DNA from: Ceratothoa steindachneri
Taxonomy: Eukaryota > Arthropoda > Malacostraca > Isopoda > Cymothoidae
Reading direction: 5' to 3'
Assembly: GCA_963969495.1 (NCBI GenBank)
Contig: OZ018338.1
Coordinates: 49,400,780-49,464,779 of the forward strand
DNA length: 64,000 bases
Shown: positions 10,281-18,652 of the stretch, piece by piece
Layout: each line of letters begins with the position of its first letter
Numbering within the stretch: position 1 is the stretch's first letter
The notes under the pieces: generated by a model
What the model was told of the DNA's origin: nothing
Database searches by the model: none
What the model saw: only the letters and a program-made list of their open reading frames with translations
Translations under genes and position numbers: made by a program

Positions 10281-10566
10281 ACCAATATTTTAAAGTGATT
10301 TAAGAACTTGGGTGTAAACCACATTTCTAGTTTTTCCTCCTGGTGCGTTAAAGTATAGGTTTTTTGGAGCATGCCACATACAGTTGTCCCTGCGCGAAGC
10401 CTGGTTCTTCCAACTGGAGCCCAGCCACTTTCAGAGTTTTGACCTTGGGAAATGGCCTCAATGGAAACTCCAGTCGTTTAAAATCAAATGGGAGATCATT
10501 TGAAAGAAGAGAAAATCTAGGAATGAGCACATCATCTCTACCTGCTCCACAGCCACTTGAGGCCAC
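10281..10566 (-). pseudogene. Helitron PIF1-like helicase, C-terminal remnant
   Basis: The minus strand encodes VLIPRFSLLSNDLPFDFKR and then LEFPLRPFPKVKTL, LEEPGFAQGQLYVACSK, and after a small frame break NAPGGKTRNVVY. Helitron helicases end with a P-R-I..LPF.F+R.QFPL block, a TINKSQGQTL motif, FSHGQLYVALSR (helicase motif VI) and a GKT.NVVY tail. All but the TINKSQGQ motif are visible; that motif appears deleted between PFPKV and KTL. The upstream Rep and helicase core are absent. Next to it, upstream on its strand, sits a CR1 3-prime fragment. The 3-prime side leads to the 134-bp repeat. Confidence 0.75.
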
Positions 10567-10574
10567 TCCCTCTC

Positions 10575-10690
10575 TCTACCCCTATCCCGCCTATCGACCC
10601 CTCTTTGAATGGACCGTAAGGTCTCCTAGGGTACCTTTTTTCCTTGTTGTTACCCTCTTTCCCTCCCCCTTCTCTCCCCATATCCTCCTT
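10575..10690 (+). mobile_element. CR1-type LINE 3-prime UTR fragment
   Basis: CCCTCTTTGAATGGACCGTAAGGTCTCCT followed by GGTAC and TTCCTTGTT matches, on the opposite strand, the 3-prime end of the CR1 element at 50560-50640. Only the last 100 or so bases are present, as expected for a heavily 5-prime-truncated copy. The first 20 bases of that match are TCTTTGAATGGACCGTAAGG. Confidence 0.75.
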
Positions 10691-10697
10691 CCCGTAG

Positions 10698-10832
10698 GGA
10701 TTTAAGAACCCCCCCCCAAACCCATTGGGTGTCTAAGAAACCCACTCAGATCTGAGAAACTAGTAATGGGTCTAAAGAACCCTCTATTATATCTAAGAAC
10801 CAAGTGGAGGTTTAAGAAAACAAAAAGTTCTA
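10698..10832. repeat. Degenerate tandem repeat, about 20-bp unit
   Basis: Six or so units share TCTAAGAACC/TTTAAGAACC, each followed by a variable stretch ending in G-rich or AGT sequence. It follows the CR1 3-prime fragment directly and may have grown from its tail. Confidence 0.55.
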
Positions 10833-10850
10833 TATACGAACGGAACTTGC

Positions 10851-10854
<4 letters not shown>

Positions 10855-10894
<40 letters not shown>
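10855..10894. repeat. (TA)n microsatellite
   Basis: Pure alternating TA for about 40 bases. Confidence 0.95.
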
Positions 10895-10898
<4 letters not shown>

Positions 10899-13107
10899 AA
10901 CCTTCACTAGTTATGCTGCAGAAATTTCTACTTTTGCTGTTATAAAGAAACCATGCAATGGCTTCGCTACTAAGATTAAAATCTAAAAAAAAAAGCAGCC
11001 ATGGTTAAATTTTTATGGATTTTCTGAACTTCGCCAATTATAATAATTTTAAAAGGGAACTCTAAACTAAATTTTCCCCCTTTCAAAATATCACTTTGCT
11101 AAAATATAGTTATAGAAGAAGATATACTAAAATAAATTTTCTGAACTTCACCATTTGTAATTCTTTGGGTTTTAAAAAATTCTCAAAATTTTGATACTTA
11201 TATTTATTACTGAGCTTCACAATTTTGTTTTTTGATATTATAAAAGAATTATTAGAAATAACTTTGATTAAAAAAAAACATTAATCATAACCAAACTAAG
11301 ATGAAATTATTATTCAAACACTCAAAAAAATCCCCTTCTTAAATTAAAGTTAGTGATGATGATATGGACGCAATCTTATCATAAGTAGATTGTTTTGTTT
11401 TTTTTAGGTTTCGAGGTTCGTTTATTTTATTTTAGTAGGTTGGATAATTATTGGTTATTTAGAAAACCGTAATCTTGAGCTTAAAACAAATTTAATTATG
11501 TCAAGCGCGGTCGATTTCACATTGTCTAGATAATTTCGTTCAAGCTTACTTCGTCACCTAAAATTTGGTAAAAATGCAGAAGAGAAGACTTGCGCCGTAT
11601 TTTAAGTATTAAAAACAGTACTTACGGTGTTTTTAGGCATTGTAGTCGTCATATATAGTTTCGGTTTGGCGCGGAAAGTACGTAGTTTTAAGATACTCCA
11701 CCTTGATGAGGGTGAAAATTAAATTAAAATTAGTCGACCTTGTCTTCTCTTGATGTGAAAAGAAACCATGATTTCAAACTTTGGCAACCCTGTTTTATCT
11801 AGCTCTCCTATCCTCAAATGATCCGGGCAAAACATCCTTTTTCGATACTCATTCAATACCCCTAAATGCCCGTAACTTACATACCTCTATTATATTTCCA
11901 AAATTGGATTCATCTATCTCACCAATAATCCCTTTTCCACCAATCTTGGGTTAGTTTCTAAGCCAAAATTCACAAACTTCCGAACACACCGACTTCCAGT
12001 CGACAACTAATATAATTGCTTTTGGCATAATAAAATTATTACGTTTTTCCTATGCATAAAATTCAGCTATTTACGAAAGCATGTTACTTGCCTTTCGATC
12101 GTCTTTTGTTTTTGTTGGTGACGTCACTTGTTATTTTTGTAACCCTTTTTTTCTTGAATTTTCAAATTACCTGTTTGTGAAACTGAGGGTGATCTACCCC
12201 TATCCTCCCGATTTAATATTCAACTCGCGGTATAGATAATTCGAAAATAAAAATATTGGAACATCATAAGAACGTAGTCTATTCAAATGGTATGAAGACT
12301 TATTAAGTTATTAAAATATTAAATTATATTTAGGACATTAATCTTTATTTGTACAACCACTGGATATCAGATCTAAAAAAAAGGACAAAATAGTCATTCG
12401 AATAAGTTGTTGTTTCTCTTGACCTGTATCAAATTGAAACCGTTATTTTTTTCCGTCACAAAAAAAAACCCAAAACAAAAAGCCTATTTTAGTGAGACGC
12501 CGTGGCATACATAGTCTTTCATTCAAAATGGCTGAACCTTGTGACGGTTGCAATATAATGGTGTTTGCATTCCTCCCATGAATATTATGAAGTTATTTCG
12601 CAGGAACCATGTTTATGCTTCATTATAGGAACCCGAATACGTGGTTTCAGGATTTTCTCCGTGCCACAACCACGTTGTGCAGCAATGCATGTCAATTTTC
12701 GCCGACAATTTCCTTGTGTTAAGTAAAATATCACATTTTCCACTCTTGGCACAAGGCAAAAAGAACTGTCGAATAGTTAATCTATAGAATTACCAAAACT
12801 AAACCTGTTTATTAAATACCCCACTTCCCCTAAACCTTCCCCATCGTATTTATTAAATCAGTGTAATCAATCTGCTCCCCATCGACCTAGGCTTATTACA
12901 CAATACTGACAGCCAATAGCGGTGGCTCGGGAAATATTACTTTCAAGTGCTAATAAATCGGAAACTAGTCGTCAATCTAGTATTATGAAAAATGTCTATA
13001 ATGTGACGTCACATTAATTTAGGCTAAAATACTTTTCCAATGTGACGTCAGTAATGTAGAGAAAAAATATGGTAATTCAAACTGCAATTATAATATTAAT
13101 AACAACA

Positions 13108-13110
<3 letters not shown>
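10895..13110. other. Presumed intronic sequence with CRE octamers
   Basis: AT-rich DNA without coding or transposon signature. Perfect TGACGTCA octamers occur at 12119-12126, 13004-13011 and 13043-13050; the last two are 39 bases apart and both sit in an AATGTGACGTCA context. Nothing else recognised. Confidence 0.45.

Positions 13111-13142
<32 letters not shown>
13111..13142. repeat. (TA)n microsatellite
   Basis: A short pure TA tract after CAACAATCGA. Confidence 0.9.
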
Positions 13143-13144
<2 letters not shown>

Positions 13145-13598
13145 TCGCAAAAGTGTAGTGTATTTGACAAAATAAGAGTTAGATTGGTTTTTAAGTGATT
13201 ACTGTTTTCGAAATAACGAAAACCATTTCAAAAACTTTCTGGCGCTGGTTTTCAGTTTAATATGGTTGTTTTTTTTTGTGATTTTGTTTTAATTTCTGTG
13301 TTTCCACCTCATTTCCCATCCCTGGATAGGCTCTACCTAGATTGAAAATGGTGATGTTGGATGAGGGAAAATGTGGAAAGTGCATGGGCGGAATTGTGTC
13401 AGAAATGAATTCGTGTAGTCCTTTACGCCTTCTTTTACCTCTTCTTTCCTGGTTACAAGGAGTTACAAGGACAAAAATCACAAAGGATTTTGCAAACTAT
13501 CTCAAGGAATTAGGGTTGGTCACAATGGCGTGCAGTGACTTTTGAAGATGAGGAAGCAATTTAAGTTTTAGAAAAATAAATATGTTAATTGAAGTAAA

Positions 13599-14520
13599 GG
13601 TAATACTTCAGTTTAAGGGCGCACTATGGGCGAAACCCCTCATTTCAAAAGTAACTAAAAATGTTAATTTTGGGCAAAAATAGCCTAAAGTAGGCGGCGC
13701 TATCGTCTTTATTATTTCGATAAACGTGCAGAGCCGATCGCACGTTTATCAAAATAACAAAGACAATAGCGCCACCTAATTTAGGCTATTGCCATCAAAA
13801 ATTAATATTTTTTTAGTATATGAGTATATATTGGGGGGGGGGCTGTGCCCCCAGACCCCCCAAATTAATTGAAACTCAGGATCATCGTAGTGGGTCCCCC
13901 AGGAGCAGTCCCCTTGAATTTAATAAAAAAAAGTGAAACATATTGGAACATGGACGAAATATCATGCGGCTAAGATCGGGGAACAGCGGAGGCGAGCGTG
14001 TGACTCAGATCTTCAGGTTTACCATATTTCCACCTTTCACTATTATAATTGAGCCGCGCTTCTTTTAAAACAGGCCACAATCTATAGAAAAGTCTATTAA
14101 ATTGACCGAGGAATTAACACAAGTCGTATTGAAGTCGAACAAACCATTTTTACAGGTATCGCGCTCTTTTAACTGCTCGGTTTCAGGTTGCCAATGTTTG
14201 AAATAAGGTTGAATTAAGAGTTGCCAGTGTGTGAAATTAATGGTTTAGTTTCACAAAAATAGTTAAACGAAACATACAAAGTTTAATACATTAGTAATTA
14301 TAAAAAAATCAATGCATTACTAAATAATATAATTAAGTAGAAGGGCAGGCATTTACTTAATAATAAAGAAGAAAGGAAAAAACAAAATAACAGAACAAAT
14401 ACAGCGCTGTGATCGCACCCCTTGAAGCTACCGTATGACCTTATAAGGCCTAGATTATAGCCCAAAATTGTAGCCCAGAAACAACGCTCCCTATCGTGCG
14501 CCCCTAAACTGAAGATTACC
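13599..14520. mobile_element. 922-bp TIR element of unknown superfamily, 8-bp TSD
   Basis: Termini are GGTAATACTTCAGTTTAAGG (left) and GGTAATCTTCAGTTTAGGGG (right, read inward), both continuing into GCGCAC. GAAGTAAA flanks it at 13591-13598 and 14521-14528. The sister hAT copy at 2526-3386 preserves the empty site, with a single GAAGTAAA (read on the minus strand). No transposase frame is present. GG termini with an 8-bp duplication recall Merlin-type elements, but this is only a suggestion. Confidence 0.85.
13656..13812. repeat. Long imperfect foldback inside the 922-bp element
   Basis: Arms of about 73 bases at 13656-13729 and 13740-13812 are reverse complements with roughly ten mismatches. 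The centre GATAAACGTGC / GCACGTTTATC is perfect around a 10-base spacer. Outer blocks include ATAGCCTAAA and its partner TTTAGGCTAT. Confidence 0.8.
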
Positions 14521-15446
14521 GAAGTAAATATGTTGTTCATTAAAATTAACTATAAAATTGTAAACTACTCACTTTATTTAAATGTTATTTATTTAAATTT
14601 AATAATAACTTCTGTAAGTATAAACAAACAGCTACCCAGCTGTTCTATCATATTGGCCTACATCGTATTTTCGAATGCAACAGGTCTACCTGTTTTAATA
14701 ATAGTTTCTCTTTCATTATAAGTCATCGCACTGAACTTCCTTTTTAATAATTTTTCAATAATGCAATCGCATTTTCTTCCAACTTCATTGACATCCATTT
14801 TGTTTATAAAGGGGAATTATCACTTTTAAAAAAAATTAATCAACAATACACCACATTTATCTAAGCACCGCCTCAGGGCTACTGATCTCGAAGATACGAA
14901 GGGTGACTATTTAAATATAACCTAAAAATTTGTTTAAACTTCAGAGCATAATAATACATAGTTACGTTAATGTGTTCCTAGATTCTGGTAACCTAATTAG
15001 CTGCAAAACTAAATTTTCTTCCTTTTCCGAATACAAATAGGTTATTTTTTTCTTGATTCTAACACGGCGTTGAAATATCTCGATAAAAATCATAAAACTC
15101 TAATGAGTCGTATGTTATTGCTAAGAAAAGCAAAACATCTTTTAAACTATTTATTCCAAAGCACCAAAAAGCAGAACTATTATTGAAATTAAGAGAAAAA
15201 AAAGAGTAGAAATCTCGACGAAAAGGATGCATTTCTTCAATTGCAGTCGGGCTCATCAGGGTCTAACGCCAATTCGATTGAAAGTGAACGGTACCGTAAG
15301 GCGTATACATACTAGTATAGACAAGCAAAGTGTGAGAATAAAATCGATTCTGCTGTCATATTAATTGTTGGGGTGTAATTTCTTTTTATTTTCTTATTTA
15401 ATAGGGAAATCATTGCTTCCAGTGACTGCACACTACTGGTTGGTCA

Positions 15447-16836
15447 GTACCTACTAATCAAGGTTCTGATTTGGGGCACCCTCAACATGTAGGAAACGCG
15501 AAATTTCGAATTTTTTGAATTCCCAAAGATGAAAAGCAATCTAAAGGGGGGGGGGGGAGTCATACCCTACGAATTTTGAGCTAAAAAGTTGTTCGTCCTT
15601 TTTATTTTAGTACGTGTTTTGCACCTTCTACACCTCTTAACTTCACATTCTTTACTAGCTTCTTTCATAATATCAACATAATGATATTCGGTCTTGTAAA
15701 TTGTAATATGTGCTCTATTGACATTTGTTAGTAAAAACTTTACCAATAACTTCATTACTAGTAAAAAATCACAAAAGTAACCTAATCAGTTTATTTATTA
15801 TTACATAAAATAATATGACGAGTTCACCAGTGCCAATTAGTGCTCATTTTTTAGCTAAAGAATAAAATAAACCTCTTCTGAGAAGGCGACATCCAATATA
15901 TACTGAATCAAATACTTTTAACCACCGTTCCATTTACAGCACTCGCCGACTGTCGAAATTAGTCAAAAGCTATACAAATCACTACCAAAACAGCATAAAT
16001 TTCTTATATAATATGTACTCACTTTAAACTATCCCACTTCCCCACAAATCCACTACTTTGAATGAAGAAAAAACTTGTGGAAATCTAACCTACAGCTCTT
16101 CTTAATTTTCACAAGGGGAATAAGGATCCTGGGGTAAAGAGAGATCAGTTTTGAAAGAGGTTATGGTAATAGTACTGATTAGGACCATTTGTTCACAGAA
16201 CAAATGTGAAAATTAGAACCATAATCTCTTGCACAGAGAAAAAAATCTTTTGTTTTTTAAGTCGCTATAAATGAATCGGACCTCAATTTTTGTCTCAAAT
16301 GAAGCGTCACTGAGATAGACCTAACTTAACCTACCTAACAACAATTCCCTCCTAACCTAACTAACTTTTACTATATGAAAGAAACTAATGAAACGATGTA
16401 AATTTGGCGAGACTACCGGCTTATTTCTTTATCTTCAAAATCTGATTGTGTGATAGGACCTGAAATCTTGGCGTTGTGCGGTGCCTCAGCTGCTGTCTTT
16501 TTGGTATACTCGATCTCTTATTAGATTTCCGACCCCCCAAAAAACCCGTTCCATAACACACCAATACAAAAATGCACTTTTCACATCCTTTTCAAAAGTC
16601 AACTAAATTATTCTGACTAAAAGGCTGTAAAAGAACGTCTATACAAGTTCTAAACACAACGCCAATCTTAAAACGAAGGAAATCTCAAGCAACCAAATCA
16701 ACGAATTCTCTTGCAATTTTTAGACAAAGTGAAACGAAACTAAATCATAATATGGCGGATATTTTATTTTCTAACAGCATAGTTGGTATTAATGAATATT
16801 AGTATAATATTCACTTTTATTTTTTTAAATATGTAG

Positions 16837-16840
<4 letters not shown>
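15447..16840. other. Presumed intronic sequence, nothing recognised
   Basis: AT-rich, no convincing frame. It contains a G run of about 12 bases near 15547, and a short CCTAACCTAACTAAC-like stretch near 16350 that is too irregular to be telomeric. Confidence 0.45.
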
Positions 16841-16911
<71 letters not shown>

Positions 16912-17024
16912 TTAAAAGACTATTTTTGGCGGGAGACTATGTTTGCTAAAAATAGCCTTTTAACCGCATAATTATTGCGTTACTGCAATAATTTTTCTTA
17001 ATATATATATATATATATATATAT
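16841..17024. repeat. TA tract, two hairpins, TA tract
   Basis: (TA)n at 16841-16906 and 17002-17024 enclose a hairpin with 26-base arms (16905-16930 and 16945-16970, two mismatches, 14-base loop; the left arm starts TATGCGGTTAAAAGACT) and a second small one, ATTATTG/CAATAAT, at 16971-16992. The layout parallels that at 9637-9859 although the hairpin sequence is unrelated. Confidence 0.85.
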
Positions 17025-17260
17025 GCAAATTTTGTTGAAGACTATTGTGTATTTTGCCTTAATTAATTTCCTTTGGCAACTTTTTCTTCTTCTAACTATC
17101 TTTGTCATTCCATCTTGTCGATGGTGGATTACTTGTCCAGTATTCATCTCTTTTTTTAAATGAATGTGTTTGGTAAAAAACAAACTAAATTGCTAAGCTT
17201 TCGATCATTTTCGGAGCGTTTTGAAATGTTCTTGCCTCCTTTACCGAGATGAGTGGACAT
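17025..17260 (-). mobile_element. Penelope-like element 3-prime fragment
   Basis: It is the reverse complement of 40690-40935, the region between the Penelope-like ORF end and its TA tract. Shared blocks include GGACAAGTAATCCACCATCG, GATGGAATGACAAAGATAGT and TCGAAAGCTTAGCAATTTA (as read on the minus strand). No coding part remains. Confidence 0.8.
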
Positions 17261-17474
17261 TGGACATAAAAAGTGGAGAAATTAGATAGATAGAGAAATA
17301 GTTAGTTAGTTAGTGAAAGGTTTAGTGGTGAAATTTGGGAATAAGGGATAGATAAGATAGGTCCCTGGGGAAAGGGTATCTCTGTGTTTCTTTTCGTTAG
17401 GGTATTTGCTGTTTTACTTTCATCTTTGTTAATTTAGCTTCAAAGCCTTTAAAGTTTTCTAACATTTGTGTTAG

Positions 17475-17478
<4 letters not shown>
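17261..17478. other. Unassigned spacer
   Basis: No recognised feature. It is short and lies between the Penelope-like fragment and the next TA tract. Confidence 0.4.

Positions 17479-17554
<76 letters not shown>
17479..17554. repeat. (TA)n microsatellite
   Basis: Pure TA for about 75 bases, directly preceding an RT fragment. Confidence 0.95.
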
Positions 17555-17557
<3 letters not shown>

Positions 17558-17826
17558 AGTATGTAGAGACGTGTCCAAAGCGTTCGACAAAGCATGGCAG
17601 AAAGGCATACAATATAAGATACTTCGGCTCGGATTAAGCAGTCAGCTGGAAAGGTTGCTATGCAACTATGTAGCTGATAGATACGCGTATATAGACATGG
17701 TTAATCACCAAAGGGAACCCTTTAAGCTGGAGGCTGGAGTTTCCCAGGGTGGTTGCCTAAGTCCGTTATTATACGCTGTATATACAGCGGACATTCCCCC
17801 TCCAATGATGCAGGGATGTATGAACA
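17555..17826 (+). pseudogene. Non-LTR reverse transcriptase fragment
   Basis: Reads DVSKAFDKAWQKGIQYKIL, then a short linker and GVSQGGCLSPLLYAVYTADI, the palm motif region up to just before the F-A-D-D box. It is closest within the window to the minus-strand LINE RT at 34646-34954 (VRKAFDKVCRRGLQFRI, GVPKGGCLSPLL), so it is the same or a sister family. The match stops at about 17826 where the pogo-like element begins. Only about 87 residues remain. Confidence 0.8.
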
Positions 17827-18103
17827 TACCGTAACGAGGGGTGACTTTGACCAATTTTCAAATTCATCATGTAATCATTTTAAAAGTATCTTAGCTGAAT
17901 CTGATTAAGCATGCATATAATTGATCTACTACTCTACTTGTACTCACCAACAGATGAAGTTCCTGTGTTGCTCCTGCATTGCGTGATCAGGCCGGAAGTG
18001 GGTGGTCAATGCTGCCCCTCCTTGGGGGGGTGTCTGACTGGGGCGGTCAAAGTCGCCCCGAGTCATATAAGTTTACACTTGCTGGCATTCACACTTAGGT
18101 GAC

Positions 18104-18116
18104 TGCCACACAGAAC
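18104..18116. repeat. Left 13-bp target-site duplication of the full-length LINE
   Basis: TGCCACACAGAAC is repeated exactly at 24979-24991, right after the poly(A) tail. This defines both ends of the insertion. Confidence 0.95.
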
Positions 18117-18652
18117 CCCGTAAGGGGCGCGGCGATTTGCCATCCTGGCCGCCGTGCTGACGGGATCCAGCGCCCCGTCCGGCCCCAGCTTAGCCTCTCT
18201 TCCTTCCTTCAGATAGCCTGTATTCCTATCCTACCTCGTCGCTTTTCATACAACCTCTCCCACAACTTTCTCTGGTCAGCCTCTAATTTCACAGGGTAGA
18301 AGCTGACCTTCTTCTCAGCCAATCGTCCCGGATCGGGGCTGAGGGGGGAGGGGACAATGTCCCCTAACCCCTGAGCTCCGGTCTGGGGTGGTTGGCTTTT
18401 AACAACCTGCTTCATCCCCACCCATACCTTCCTCACATCCCTTTTCCTCTCGTCTTCAAAATCTATCCGTTTTACGCCGTGTTCAAGGTGGAGCCGCCAT
18501 GCCGAAGGACTGCCAGGCCACCAGGCGGGAGGGGTGGTCCCAAATGGCGGCGCCTGGCTCTGCCGGGCCTGTAAGCACCTCTTGCAGTGCGGGCTACTGC
18601 AAGAGGTGGTGAGCGATTGCGTCCCGTAAAACAAAGAGGGTCACCATGCCCA
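18117..18652 (+). promoter_or_regulatory. LINE 5-prime UTR (presumed internal promoter)
   Basis: The region between the insertion start and the first ORF1 ATG is GC-rich, with long C and G blocks. LINEs of this group carry an internal polymerase II promoter here; none of its elements can be pinned down by eye. An ATG at 18646 in a good context (GTCACCATGC) opens an 87-codon frame out of phase with ORF1, so it could act as an overlapping upstream frame. Confidence 0.5.

Larger units (their letters stand above)
13523..15438 (-). mobile_element. Short non-autonomous hAT element, copy 2, carrying a nested element
   Basis: Reverse-complement relative of 2526-3386. The left end CAATGGCGTGCAGTGAC and the inward-read right end CAGTAGTGTGCAGTCAC are the inverted termini. 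A perfect 8-bp duplication GTTGGTCA lies at 13515-13522 and 15439-15446. Without the 922-bp nested element the copy is about 990 bp. Its transposase remnant, about 14560-14800 on the minus strand, starts MDVNEVGRK and is broken by stops. Confidence 0.88.

Noticed and set aside
16320..16375. CCTAA-like arthropod telomeric repeat
   Set aside because: The units are irregular (CCTAACTTAACCTACCTAAC type) and few; insufficient for an interstitial telomere.
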